64,000 nt of DNA from Gracilariopsis chorda (taxonomy: Eukaryota; Rhodophyta; Florideophyceae; Gracilariales; Gracilariaceae), in contig NBIV01000229.1 of assembly GCA_003194525.1 (NCBI GenBank), positions 1 through 64,000 on the forward strand, given 5' to 3'. The position numbers and the translations under genes are program-made. Positions 32,001-45,367 of the stretch are shown here, one piece after another. The first letter of the stretch is position 1. Every line of letters starts with the position of its first letter. Below the pieces are notes generated by a model. That model was not told the origin of the DNA. It searched no databases and saw only the letters and a program-made list of their open reading frames with translations.

Positions 32001-35000
32001 CGGTTTCTATACCACTTCAGTCCCAAATCTGGGTGCAAGTCCATTGCCGTCAACACGGTTCTCGGGTTATTCAACCTGTGTTCTCCTTATACGAAAAATA
32101 CCAGCTCACACTAGCGAACGGAATTGTTGACGTCACCTCGGGTGCTTCTTTCCAGATACTAGATGCCAATCGTAGCCAACGCCCCCAGTACATGGTAAAG
32201 AATCAAGTCACGGGAAGCGTCACTCCACATCCATGAGATGCTTTCAACGAAAATGACGACCGCCAACGTTCTCGGAATGGTAGCCTCTTCTGAGAAAGCC
32301 ACCCCCACCACCGACGAATTATCGTCCAAGGAGGGGGAGAAAACCGTTGTTTTAACGTCGAACACCCCGAATAACTCGTAATCGAGGGCCACAACTGCAC
32401 CACAGGACAAGGCTACAGCAAGTTCTAACCGCGTGGACCCCATAAAGACACTTGAAGATATAGACCGCTGCCATGTGCTGGAGTCGCACTGTGACAAACT
32501 CCGTGCAATGCTACGGGAATTTGCCACGATGTGGGATGGCTCGCTTGGCGAGATAAGTAATACGGAACACCGGAAAGATTTGATGCCGGGTTCATGTCCA
32601 AAGGCACAACCCCCTTACAGGTCAGGACCGAAAGCTCGGGAAGAGGAGCAGTCCCAAGTGGACAAAATGCCTCGCGCAGATGTGATAGAGCCCACTCAAA
32701 CACCCTGTGAGTCGCCATTTGTACTGGCTCTAAAGGCCGACGGAACCTGGTGCTTCTGAGTCGACTGTCGCTGACTCAATGCCATGACCGTTGGGGATAC
32801 ATATCCCATCCTTCTTATGGAAGAGTGCATCGACTCCCTTGGAAACGCTACCGCGTTCATGGCTTTGGACGCCAATTAGGGTTATTTGCAGGACCTTGTT
32901 AGACAGGAGGATCGCGATAAGACTGGGTTCACCTGCGACGCAGGATCGGACCGCTTGAAGCGGATTCCGTTTGGTTTTACCAACGCTCCTGCTACCTTTC
33001 AGCGTGCAATAGATATTCTATTGAACCGTTTCAGGTGACGGAGCTATCTAGTCTACCTGGATGATATTATTATCTTCTCCAATAATTTAGACGACCACCT
33101 CACCCATGTCAGGGACGTTATGACCTTGCTCTGTGATGGGTGAAGTACCCTCAAGTTGTCGACGTGCGAGTTTTTCACCGATACAGTCAAGTATCTGGGA
33201 CACATCATCCGCTCAGGACGGTTAATGATCGAGAAAGCTCGATTCAAGTCCCTCGTTGAGGCTAAGGAACCCCGCACTCAAATGCAACTTCGCTTCTTCT
33301 TAGGACCGTTCAACATCTACCAACGGTTTATCCCAAACTTTTCGGATATCGCGGCACCTTTGACCTCGCTACTACGTAAAGTAAATCTCCTACAATTGGG
33401 GCCACTCACGCCCGAGCAATCGGAATCATTCAAATCCCTAAAGGAGGCTGTCACGTCAACACATATCTTATCTTTATCCAAACTGGGACTCCCGTACTCC
33501 GTGGGCACGGACTCCGGCGACTACCAAGCTGGTTGTGCTCTTTACCCAACTAATCTAGAGGGCGACCGAAGGCCAAATGGTTATTGGTCACGTTCGCTCA
33601 ATGTCCACGAGCCGAACTACTTAGTGTCAGAGAAAGAGTTTCTTTCCGTCGTGTGGGCGCTTTCTACCCTACGTCTCTATCTAATGAAAGTTCATTTTGC
33701 CTTATGCACGGATCATTCCCCGTGGAGGTGGTTAATGAACATATCCAATGCCTCAGGCCGCCTTATGCGCTGGAGACTCAACCTTGTGGAATATGACTTC
33801 CAAGTCATATAAGAAAAGGGTGCGCTCAGCACCCAGGCCAACACTTTGTCGCGTTTACCCACAAATTGGGAAGCCTTCTCAACGGAAGATGACGACATTC
33901 CATGCTTCCTGGCTGAAGAACTGGATTACCCGGAGTGGAAGTTCGAGGAATGGTCAGAAGACTGGAATGAAGATGCTGACTTTGACAACTTACTCGCATC
34001 TCACAAGACCACTGAGAACCCCTTACCGGGACGTTTTATACCGGTGTACCCGAAGGAATTGATCCGAGAACAATTGGGTGACCCCTTCTATATGAGGATT
34101 CTCGCCCGTTTAAACTGTGGTGAAGACCTCCTTTTCGAGGTGAACGATAAAGGCTACCTCGTTAGGTTGGTCAAAAATCGCCAACGGATTGTGGCAACAC
34201 ATTTTCTGCAGTCGCAGTTGTTACATCTCTCGCACTATGCAAAGCTCGCTGGCCACGTAGGTTGGAGGAAGCTCTTCCTCACCCTGCGAAGGGCTTTTTG
34301 CTGGCCCGCCATGGTGGTTGATTTCCATGGAACTTTGCGTTTTTATACCGAATGCTCCAAAACCCGGGTGAAGCTCCGCAGGAACGCGAAGAAATGAATT
34401 TATTCCCTTCTAGGGCACCATTCGAGTTTACGGCAATCGATATTCTCGGGCCTCTCCTCACTACAAAGAGAGGCATCAAGTTCTTGCTTGTGAACACCGA
34501 TCGCTTTTCAAAGCTCGTTCAGACTGTCTCTTTTCGGAGGATAACCGCTTTCACGGTGGTCCAGGCTCTGGTAACGCAGTGGATATTTGTCTACGGTCCT
34601 CTTTTGGAGGTGCTCTCCGATAATGGAACGCAGTTTGCGCCCAAGGTGTTCCAGGATGTTTGTCGCATCCTGGACGTGAAGACCTTGTTCACGACTACCT
34701 ACCATCCCCAATGTAATGGGCAAGTCAAACGGTTCAGCCGGACTTTTTTGGCCTCTCTCCGTTCCTATGTTGCTGAACACCTTAAGACTTGGGACATGTA
34801 TACAGATGTTTTAAAATATGCATACAATACGCAAGTTTACCGGACTACCGGAATATCGCCGTTCGAATTGGTTCTATCTCGTTCACTCCCGCCTGTGGCG
34901 TTAGAATCACAAGCCATCTTGGACAATTTCCCATCTTTGTGTCGCTACCGCCAGGAATGGAAACAATGGCTTACTAAACTGGTTCCCGCAGAGCGAAAGT

Positions 35001-38000
35001 CTATGAAATGCGCACAAGCCGCGTACAAGCGGAACTTTTACGCTCTTCCATGAGATAATGCTCCTCACATACGGGCTAATACCTACATCTTTATACGTAA
35101 GTAATAATATAACCCGGAACGGGAGAAGCGTCACAAGCTTTTGCATGTAGCGGATGGACCATTTAAAGTGGAATCCGCTAACACCGACACTTTCGTAGTG
35201 AAAATTGGCAAGACACACGAGCGGATTTCCCGCGGTTGTGTTTTCCCTGCCCCTTCTCCCTCGTCTTAGGTCGTCCTAGAAACAAGGAAACCCATCTCTA
35301 CGGACTCAGCAACGCCGAAAATCCCCGGACTAAATAGACGAACCGTTCTACCACACCTTACTCGGGGCCTCTCAGATTTACTGGTTTTGTCGGAATCCCC
35401 TGGCTTGGAAGGATCGTTCAGGTCCAAACGGATTTTTGCCTACTCCTGACACTACCGCTCCTTCGGTGCGCATTTACAGCCACCATGCGGGATATCGTAC
35501 TGCTATTTCCTTTTCTCCGTCTAAGGAGAGGGGGGACCTATCGCTACGATAGGAGTTTACTACCGTCGCAAAGGGATTTGAGCCGTGAGACACGAAAGGT
35601 CGATGAAGCCTCGCAATTCCCCACACAGGGTTCCAGAACGACGCACTTACACCGTATGATATGGGAAAGTGCACTGACATCACAGTCTGTAACCCTGAAT
35701 GAAAGCAATTCCCTGAATTAGGATAGTTACATCTTTTCGCAGACCCCTCACCAGGGTGTAGTCGCAGAACCGTCGTCGTCGGAATTTCCTGCCAAAACGC
35801 ATTTCTCATCACCATCTACACCGTTGGTAGCGGACAACGCACGCGTTGGACAACCAGCAAGGCTGGAAAGTGAAGAGACCCTCTTGAGGGCGGAAGGCAG
35901 GAATGCACCTCAAGTCCCTGGCTCTACAGCCCCGGACTTGAGAACCGTTCATAACGGGAATGTTGTCCGAGATTTGGATATCGAAGTGCTGAAGTCTCCG
36001 CACAATCGCAGTAATATACTGAGCGTCTCGGAACAATCCGTCGTCCCGGATGATGCACCTGTTGAGGAAGACATCGCACCTCAATTACAGGCAAAGTCCC
36101 CGGACAGGTTGTCCATGGCACCAGTTTTCCACGCCCCATCAGGGAGTATGAGAAAATACACTGGAGCACCGGAAATAACCGCCGGATACCGGGTGCCAAC
36201 ACAGCAGTGCACGGCTCAGCCGGAAAGTGTAACGCCCATTCCAAGGGAGGTGCAACGCAAAAAGGCGTTTCAGAACCACATGTCGTGGGAGTCACGTGAA
36301 CGCATGGAGATTGTGTGCCCCACACCAACCACCACGCGAAGCAGAAATCCCCACCAGAAGATGACCTCTGCAACTTCGCCAAAGCGGCAAGATGCCTGCA
36401 AGCTCGCCGTTCGACCAGACTACCGTCAACATGGGATGGAAGACCCCGGCAAACTAGCGGTACGACCCAAGTGCCACAGTACGCAGCAACGGTTCCACGA
36501 AGACACCCTCTTGAGGGATTTTATTCTGCACTCTGCTCCACATCCTCCGAGCGAAGCCAGCACGTTGCATCCTGAAGCACCCCTGAGAGAAAATATCCCG
36601 TGCCACGCGCAGCCCTTGACAAGCGAGGTCAGTAGAGCATGGTGAGGCCGGCAAGTATACAAACAAAAGTTAGTAATTGACTGAATCGTCGGGCATACCT
36701 GGAATCAGGAAGGTATTCTAAGATACCACTCCCGCTGGTACGGATATGACCCAAGGTGGGACACCATGGAACCTATCGAACCCCTGCCCCGTTCGAAGGT
36801 GGTCTAATATCACCGCCACACGGGAACCGCTACGCCAGCTACGCATTATGACGCCCAATTGGGATAAGCCGTCGTAACGGATGAGAGAAATCAGGATTGG
36901 GATTGCCCTCACTTGGGGACGTCCCACACATTGCAGCTACACCGACGCAGTCGGAGTTGCCGAAGCAATCACTTTTCGGAACCGAACTGCCGATGGTTTT
37001 TCATCCAACAAGCTGGTCTGTCACCCGGGCACCCCACTGGCGCAGTTTTTCCCATCGACGATGGTGTGCTGTTTTCGTACGCACCCCTTTTTTCAAGGAT
37101 TGAGTTTTTCTATCTACTCTATGGACCTTCTGTGGTGGATATTGATCCGTAATTGACGGGTTATTTACTCTCATTGCCAGACACACCACCCGTATAGTAC
37201 GATGGGAGCGTGGCTCTTTCCGTTTCGCTACGGTCGCACTTCTCCAACATCCGGAATGTTACCTCTACAGTACCGTATCAACGGCTTCTACCGAGAATCT
37301 GCTAGTTCGATCGTATGACGTCCGTTTTCAAAACAGCTAAACACAACGTTTTTTTAGGCCTATCCAAGTAGCTGGATGAAGACAAATTTTGATTATCAAG
37401 GCTTGTTCTAAAGTTATGGAACTTTCCCAGATCGACTAGTGTTGAACAACCCCTACCGAACGGGTCTTGCTTCCATCACTATTAGGCATTCAATCTGCAC
37501 TTACAGGAACTTGATCGATATACTCCAGTTTCAGCATCACGCTGCCTTGTCGGATAAGTCTCATCTATTCTGGTCAGAAAATAATCCGCGTTACGCGTTG
37601 TGGACCGATTTGACACCGGTAATCTTCCAGAGGACCCATCGAAAAACCGCTCGTTCGTGAGATCTGGCACTTGAATCGACTGCAACCCCTCTGGGGAGTT
37701 CAATGGGATCACTCAGAGGACCCTGGACTTCGAAATGGCCGATGCAAGACACTTGCAGTGTTCACGGAAGTTGGACAGTTTTACCCCCGCCGGGGATGGT
37801 CCGATGAATCGGTGACCGTCCTGGCTCCCGTGGAGAGTTGGAACGGCCTCGATGAGGGGCAATGCGTATATGGTATTGGCAAGAACACCCCATGGACCCA
37901 GTAACCGTGCAAGCGGAGCTGCATTGTTGCCGAGCGACCAGGATGGCGGACTACAGTACCCGTACCCGAGGAACCCGACAAGCCCCGTATCTATGGAACC

Positions 38001-38254
38001 CAACAAGCCAGGTTGAGGAAAGTTGCTCAGTGGGATTCCCTCCTGCTGAGGATGACAACTGCGATTCCCGGTACAACTTGCAATTGCAGTGGGCGTCTCC
38101 CTTTCTTGAATACCAGACCGATTAATCAGAAATGGACCGGTTCCCGATGGAGGTAGTTCCCAGTAGACCGGATGTGGTCGCGCATTCCTTTCGTGCATTC
38201 CCGACTAGGCAGTCTTCCTCGTTGTGGTCACCTTCCCGTCTGAGAAGGGGGATA

Positions 38255-39031
38255 TGTACTGCACGCCTTCTGGGGGTGGATCTTGAGCAATTATTAATTT
38301 TCCGATTGTTCGGCTCAGCTACAGTACTGTGGCACGGCTTGGCCCGATGCACCGTGGCAACAGACTGTTCACGTGTTACAAGGATGCCACACTGTAGTGG
38401 ATAGGATTTTGCTATCTACTTATTTATTTATTTAGTTATTACAGTGGGATAGTTAATGTACTTAGTGCGCCGGCAAGTTGCCGTCGCACCAGTAAACCTT
38501 CCCCAACAAGGGGCCACAACCTGGGGAATTGGCTCTAAACCTAACCGCATTCGTGTGTTCTCTACTTCTCCTTGGAGGGAAGCACCGTAGCATACGGAAA
38601 GTCTAACCCCCCCTTGCATATCTAAAGGACCCGAGTATTCACATTTTTTCAGCTGTCTTGGTGTTCGCCTTGTATAATGTTTATTTACCAGCACTGCCGT
38701 TAGTCTTCGTCAAGACACTGGTTACTCAGCTCCCCCTTATTTTTCCCTTTACAGGGTGGCTTTCCCGCTACTCACGGCTCGTGTTCGCGCGTGCCACCAT
38801 CGTGGAGACCTCATCTCTCTAGCGGACGACCACCCCCACGCACACCACTCCTGCGGATACCCGATTCTTGCCTCAAACTCCCTGCACAAGTCGGGACGGG
38901 TGGCCTCGGCATTACAACCCGCCATAGTCGTGCCATTCCTGGGAGGGCTCTACCCAAATATGCTCACCTCTAACGAGGAAAGATCCCGAACATCTTTAGG
39001 TGCGCCCCTGCTTCTGGGGCATTGCAGTACA
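38255..39031 (+). repeat. 3' LTR of chromovirus copy 2
   Basis: Starts TGTACTGCACGCC after the purine tract AGAAGGGGGA and ends GCATTGCAGTACA. Confidence 0.85.
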
Positions 39032-41267
39032 GCCACCACTCTGGAGCCGGAACCCGAATCCAAATGGAATCTGTTTCTGGCTTCCCCAGATTATGGGGCT
39101 GCAACATTCTACGAAAACCCTATGTCTTCAGGATTTACAAGTCGGGTCGACTCTACAGTTAGGGGAGATTGATGTTAGATTTAATTACTATTTATCTTTC
39201 TTTGCAGATAGTTGTTTCTACAGTCAGGTCGGACATATTTTTGTCATCTAAGTTTGTTTACTCGACGTCCTGAGGAATTTTTGTAACTAATTGCTATGTG
39301 TATCTCACTTTAAAGCCCAGTTTGCATCTTCGTGATACTTCCTCAATATTCCATAACACCACGCTGATTTTAGGGAAACCCTCGCAGACACTGTGAACAT
39401 CAGTGGCTCCGAAGTATACTTTGCTTACTACTTTAAAGGTTTACAGACATCTCATCTATTAAAGACATGGTCAAACAGTCCTGGAAAATTTCGGAGAAAG
39501 ATCCATGCCAATTTATCAGGAGAAACCTGGGTTCCTTCCATATCATCAAGTCCACACCCGACGATGATGGAATGCGCCAAGTCATCAAATAACTAGATCT
39601 GTAACTAAACCCAGTAGAAACACCTACGTACGGAGGCCAATGAAGCGACTATGTATACTACGGGTACGCATGAACGATTCTCATCAGACTAGTAGCACTA
39701 ATAGACATAGGCAAGAAAAATATATAAACGCCGAGAGATGCTCCAAACGTCAGCTAGGATCATGATCATTAACTTGTAACTTCTTTTAAACCATAGCTTC
39801 TTTCTTCTTACTACAAGGCCAGGATTAGGAAGATTTTAGCCTCTAGAGATATTGCTCTAAAATAACAGCTTTCTAGCACTGAATGTCTAGTTTTAAATAG
39901 GAGTACAACCTCTCCGACCCAGAAACAGGTTTGGTTCCGTTCGAAGTTGGGGGGTTTTATGCCTATCCAAACCAGTTTTTATCATGTCGAATGATATTCA
40001 GAACCATCTTTGAAGCGTAATTGTTTAAATATATTTTTTAAGTAAAATATTACAGATGTAGAACGGCATTCATGTGGTGCTTTGAGTAATACAAGCTGTA
40101 ATTTGAGGTAATATGACCTGTATTATTGTGAGAGAAACTCCTAATGCATAGCCAGAAGCATAGACACACCACGAAAAGCTCGAGATCATCTTTTATCCAA
40201 CAAAACACAATAGCAGGGCCCTTCCAAGATCGACACCACTGATTGGGGGGTAAGATAGGGGCTAACCCTTCTTGACCTACGTGGTAAGGTAGGGTTGATA
40301 ATCGGTTATCCACAGGAGTCTTATGTCACTATCTCTTAGAGGTGTCAATTCCACAAGAGTGAGCACGTAGGATTGCAAGCAAACAAGAACTGCAGATAGC
40401 GAAAAAATACCTGAATAATGGCAGAAACCAGAGGTAGAGATACGAGAGTCATGAAATTCATGGGGCAAAACGGCGATATCGGAGACAAACTTTGTACAGA
40501 AACAAAGCACAATGGTTGGTGAATAAATTCCAATGATACGCCCGTTTAGTTGTGCAAGAGGGGTTAGACAACTGTTTGCAACGGTATATCCCTCCTTGGA
40601 AGAAAAGACGACTCCCGAAGGCTACAATGTTTGGAGCCAGAATTTCTTGGCTGAGGAATTTTTAAAATTGTGGTGGCAGGTAAGCGATCGCACTAAAAAC
40701 CCCAACCATCCCAGATATGGGGGTAAGATTAATAAAGAAGGCTAACTACAAACCTTTCCACAATTTGTGGTTCACGATCCTGTCTGTGGCCAAAGTTCGT
40801 GTTCCAAACCATGTTTTACTTGTCCGTACCTCCTTAGTGGCGTTACTAATAAGAATGTAGTAGACTGCTGGTCACTTGGAAAAATAACTAAGTATGCACG
40901 GACTTTCCTTAAGTGCGGTGCACCACATATTTACATCCTTAAGCAAGTGTAGGAACCCATTGACGGGAGAGTAATCGCCGGAAATACTTTGTCTCTGCAC
41001 GGGCTCGTCCGGTTTGCCATTGCGCGTGACTCCATGAAACGCCCATCACCTTGCACAGTTATTTGGTTAACATCTTTGGAGAGATATGAAACATAGAGCA
41101 TGCACTGCTCTAATATCACCCTCTCTCACGGTGAAGTACAGCCTTCTCAGGGTTTAAGTGATTCAGCACCACTCTGCCGACGTTTTCTACTGAGATTTGG
41201 AACCATATGCACTGTATTTCGTTGCAGTTGATTTCAACCAACAACGTGTTCCTGTAAAAGCAATACT
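39032..41267. other. Intergenic stretch; possible copia LTR start
   Basis: No host gene recognised. At about 39155-39180 AGGGGAGATTGATGTTAGATT resembles the purine tract and LTR start of copia elements, but I cannot find the matching 5' end. The rest is AT-rich with short frames only. Confidence 0.35.
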
Positions 41268-41997
41268 GTGAGTGTCATTTTGCACGGTGTCAAGACACTG
41301 GACGATGCTAGTCCTATTTGTACCCTTATTTGCTGGAGAGTAGATCAAAAATATATTTTTAGCTCAAGCGAACTAGAACAGGCGTGCAATGCCAATGTAG
41401 TAAATAGGCAAAAACTGCGACAAAGAACAAAGATGCAAAGTAGAAAGGAAACCCGGTAGTGACCGTGCAACAAAACGAGTGACAAAGCCTGGTACAATGT
41501 AGCAAAGAGACTACACCAGCGAATAACCTACGCCATCAAAAACTTAGATCTAGCGTAGTGCTGATGATCAGTTCTAGTATAGCGCAATGGCCTACACGCA
41601 CGACCAAAACCTTAAGTCTAATGCACGGCCGAGGTGCACCGTGCTACACAAGACGGGCTCAAACAAGCGCAGCGTAGTACAAGCACGTGGGAAGATACGG
41701 GAAACCGAGCCGCAAAACGTAAAGGGGTGATTAGTGAAGAGTGTGGTTGATGGGAGGGAGAAGCAGACTGCTCTAAGAGAAGGTGGGGGCTGCCAGAGGG
41801 AGGAGAAGTGGTCTGGCCCGAGTTGGCTGGGAGGCCGCCGAACTCGGAGTTTTAAACACAATATTTATATTTGCATACCCCTTAGTTCTGCATAATAAGT
41901 CTAAGTACCCACCCATAATACCTTGTTATGGGACAACTCTTTTCCATGAAGGACCAGCTTGGCAAAGAAATTATACCTCTTAGGGTATTTTGTCGTC

Positions 41998-42007
41998 TAT
42001 ATAATAT
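41998..42007 (+). promoter_or_regulatory. TATA box of repeat copy C
   Basis: TATATAATAT, about 55 bp before the ATG at 42058; the spacing is as in copy A. Confidence 0.4.
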
Positions 42008-42057
42008 GTCGTGAGGGCAGTACATATTTCCATGAACATTGTTCCAGCCACTTCATC

Positions 42058-42480
42058 ATGGCCAGGCCACAAGCTACTTCTGTCCTTCGCGACATGACAG
42101 ACGATTCTAGTTCATCGCAACACTCCGTTTCATACTACCCTTTTATTGAAATGGAAACAAAAGAGGATAAGTCACTACCGTCATGGTCTTCGTGAACTGC
42201 GCAGATGGTTTCAGATGCAGTACTGGCACAGGTGGAAGGTCTTGGATTTTTCTCTTCCTTGTTAGGGGAGCTAGAAGAGGTACTCCGTCATATTTCTGAA
42301 AACGAAATGGAATGGGAAGAAGCTGCTGTGGTACTGAATGACCTCATTGCCCAAGCATAGAATCTTAACGTGCGTGGGCTACTGCATGTAGTGGTATTCT
42401 CTACAAACTGTCGTTTTCTGAATACCGTCGGCCCTACCCCACTCCTTCTCACTATGCTTGATATTCGTCTAGAAAAATAA
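42058..42480 (+). pseudogene. Relic of the repeat's 140-codon frame, copy C
   Basis: 141 codons in one frame from ATG to TAA, with two internal stops. The N terminus MARPQATSVLRDMTDDSSSS matches copy A. The C-terminal part (GFFSSLLGELEEVLRHISEN, VVLNDLIAQA, LTMLDIRLEK) matches both other copies. Unknown small helical protein. Confidence 0.55.
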
Positions 42481-42489
42481 AACATACCT

Positions 42490-43230
42490 CTTGTTCGTTG
42501 TGATACTGTGGTTGCTGTTGTTGTTGTAGCTGCTCATGCTGCTGCTATTGTGCATCTGTTCCGGTGAATAGCTGCAACTGTACGCGTATCCATTCTCCAC
42601 CCCCCCGTCGTAACGGCGGTAGTTTTAATTCGCTCCTACCGCCTGACTCAGCGCCTGATGTACTTCCTGCGCCGATGTGCCCACCCAGCCCTGCTGCACC
42701 TGCGGTAGTAGTGGCGGGTGAGGCTTTGGCTGCATACCTAGCTGACATTGTGCCACCACTTTCATTACAGATGGAAGCACCCCGTCCCGCGGCCGCTTGT
42801 TGCCACGCCACAACCGCCCATCGTGAGGAAAATCCGCGCTTTGATTGCTATAAGTACTTGTTCCCGTCATCACACCCAATCCCAAGCTGCCGTCCACGGC
42901 AGCGGCACTTTTCACCGTCATTGCCGCTGCAGCTGCATGCGTGCTTCCCAGCGTGGCCTCATAGTCTGATAGGGGCCAAAAAAGGGGTGGAGTTACGCAT
43001 GAAATTGGTGACGGAGTGGCGGTGCAACCGCCACTTGGAGCCGTGCTGTATTGTTGCAGACTGTAGTACGAAGGCAGGGGCAGCGATGCTGGCCGGCAGT
43101 CGTGGCCGGGGCCACTGCACAAGGCATCGTAAGGGGGCTGGCGGTGCGCAGTGGACTCGCCTGCTGCTTTTTATGCGAAGGCAGATGCATCTTCTGGCCA
43201 TGATGGCGGGGCATGGCAAGTTTGGGGTGA
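42490..43230 (-). pseudogene. Antisense passenger in repeat copy C, low-complexity protein piece
   Basis: Minus-strand frames here read as a protein rich in Q, P, A, S and G, for example SLGLGVMTGTSTYSNQSADF, PHPPLLPQVQQGWVGTSAQE and a polyglutamine end. The reading passes through more than one frame, so it is decayed or cut. It has the flavour of a regulatory protein, but no domain is recognised. It has the same place and orientation as the zinc-finger piece in copy B, yet no similarity to it. Confidence 0.35.
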
Positions 43231-43250
43231 ACGCCCTGCTATCATGGCAA

Positions 43251-45143
43251 GATCATACACCAAGATTCACAAATACCATACAAGAGCCCTCTGATGCATT
43301 TTATGCTTCAAATTCATCTTGTGAAACATCTGCGTATGGCTATAGGTGCTCCTCAATATATTCGAAGATAGTCGATATTCACAGCACCCTGATTATGGGA
43401 GGCATACTTTCTGGTGGGAGTCTGCATAGAAAGTAAGGTAACAAGCGAGTAATAGTTTCAACACAGTTCCCCTCTCGTTGAAATAATCAAACTTCCTCGA
43501 ACCAAACGGTGTCCAGTTAGTCACAGAAGAGATCCAGGGGTTTTTGAGGAGGCCGAATATTGTAACCAATACAACGTCCAAGCCCGGCAGTCTGGGGCCA
43601 CGTCAAGTCGACGGCTAGTTTCTTAAAATCAGAGCTTTGCACTGATGCCCAGAAGTTAAGAATCAGATACCAGAAAGGTGGAAAGCCAGAGCTTTTCTAG
43701 CTTGGCCACACCCGATTCACAAGTAGAATGGCGACCTGAAACGATGCCGTAGCTTTGGAAATATCTTGCAAATCGAGATCCGTCTTCGCTTCGTTGTGCA
43801 CATGCGGTCAGAATAGTCTCGTGACCAACCGAAAACGAGTCGGAGTTCGAACAACGTACACATTGGTCATTATATACAAAACGATTGTACTGAATGGCAA
43901 GCCTGTGCAAGGACTTTGCCCCAGTCAAGCGCTTCAAGAAGCAATATAAAGGAAGTTATATCTCAAAAATTGAACAACCAAAACAGGCTTCGAATTCCAA
44001 ACAATGTTCCAAGAGCATGAGCTGAATGACTTCCGTGCTTGCTTTTTTTTGTACTGAAGCGAAGAAAACAGCGTAGTCACAAGTTGTCTTGTACAAGATA
44101 CCGATGTTAAATATTTTCTGTTGAAAAAATTAGTTTCTGATTAGTGTCGTCACCATAATTTTTCCTAACGAACCATAAAAGCAAAGAATTCGAATTTGGG
44201 TATAGAGGAAGAGAAAATGACATATGCTGAGGGCCATGAGACTGCTTTAGAACAAGCATGATTTGAGACAGTACTCCTACCAAATAAGTATAGAATTAGT
44301 TGTAGCTCGTTGGAATAGATGAATTAAAGAGAACCGATGCATGTGGTTGTTCTACCTTCAGAAATTATTCAAAACCAATGTGAAGTTTATATCCTGAATG
44401 AGGTTTTTGTTGTAAAATTACGGGAGCTTCAACCGCTGTAACACTACAAGCTAGGTGAAGACTATAGACTTCAGTCTTTAACACTACAAGCTATTGAATT
44501 TACTCTTCATGGCTTTTGTGGGCCTTGAAACTCACAATCATATCGTCCGTTGTGAATTCAAACTAGTTCTTATTTTGCTATAAAGACATACAGATGTTGG
44601 AGCTCCCCTGAAAGCGAGAAACTCTACACGTTCGCAAACCAGTTTCTGCTTCTTTCATGATCATTGTTAAATTGGTAGCATCTGCTTCCTGACCCTTTCT
44701 TGCCTGCATCTCCCAGTACTATCACAACCATGATGCTTCCAGCTGGCGAAAATCGTTCCAGAGCACTTTGCGAAGCGCAAAGAGCCAGCTCGGCATCCGG
44801 TTCTTCAGATTCGTTTACTGAACGCAGTGCCTAAAGTAACAGCTACTCGTTGCTCCGTGAACACCAAACGATGCAAAATTAAAATTGAGGAAGAGAAATA
44901 TTTTCAAAAATAGAAGTGCCTTTGGAGAAAGGTTTGCACTTTTTGATGAAACATGAATCCCAACCGGACTGTATGCAAACGGTTCAAAATCTGCATTTCC
45001 AGCCAGTATAAGAATTGGTACAGTGGTAGTGACCCGGAGCACTGACTGTATCAGAACGAGTGCTGGGGATACACTGTGCATTCAATTTACACTTATAGTA
45101 CACTTCTTCGAAGCCGTCACACTCCAATTGTGACCCATACGTC
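43251..45143. other. AT-rich intergenic stretch
   Basis: No gene recognised. A 15-bp direct repeat (TAACACTACAAGCTA at 44439-44453 and 44479-44493) brackets a small AAGACT / AGTCTT hairpin. Confidence 0.45.
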
Positions 45144-45355
45144 TGTTGCACTACTGACGTAAGCTCAACTACCTACGCTGAAATGAACTTGTGCAGCTCC
45201 CGCTGCTCCGAGGATGAGCTAAAGAAACCCCTGAACCGCGCATGACACTGCCTGCCAAGTGTGGGGGCCAGTGACAAAGAAGGAAGACTTCTTGCTACGT
45301 TTTTTCCCCTTCGAAGGGACCCTGTGCGCTAGACAAAATGTACGCGGAACCCATA
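45144..45355 (+). repeat. 5' LTR of the copia fossil
   Basis: 212 bp, TGTTGCACTACTGACG to ACCCATA, aligned end to end with 50516-50725. Confidence 0.85.
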
Positions 45356-45367
45356 GTTATGGGCCCA
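45356..45367 (+). promoter_or_regulatory. Primer site matching initiator tRNA-Met anticodon arm
   Basis: GTTATGGGCCCA follows the LTR without a gap. It is the exact complement of TGGGCCCATAAC, the conserved anticodon stem-loop of eukaryotic initiator tRNA-Met. Priming by the 5' half of this tRNA is known for Drosophila copia and relatives. Confidence 0.8.

Larger units (their letters stand above)
28284..39031 (+). mobile_element. Ty3/gypsy chromovirus fossil, copy 2 (both LTRs)
   Basis: Same family as the element at 1-8697, here with both LTRs (28284-29076 and 38255-39031) and the gag region (about 29200-30660). Then protease (about 31530-31760), reverse transcriptase (about 32430-33250), RNase H (about 33480-33830), integrase (about 34080-35240), the long linker (about 35250-36650), a decayed chromodomain (about 36660-36830) and a stretch of 1.4 kb before the purine tract and 3' LTR. 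It is heavily broken, with dozens of breaks. The two LTRs are strongly diverged, so it is old. No target duplication is evident: the flanks CATAC and GCCAC do not match. No clear match to the antisense frame of copy 1 was seen. Confidence 0.92.
41268..43250 (+). mobile_element. Three-copy 2.2-kb repeat, copy C
   Basis: Begins with GTGAGTGTCATTTTGCACGG and GTGTCAAGACACTGGACGAT, shared with copies A and B. It keeps the blocks GTGGTCTGGCCCGAGTTGGC and CTTAGGGTATTTTGTCGTC and the TATA box, then the frame relic to 42480. Beyond that it carries a different antisense passenger (42490-43230) and no minisatellite, so its right end is uncertain. Confidence 0.55.

Noticed and set aside
28277-39044. Target duplication around chromovirus copy 2
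   Set aside because: Flanks share only a CCACTC-like string that is out of register; not convincing.
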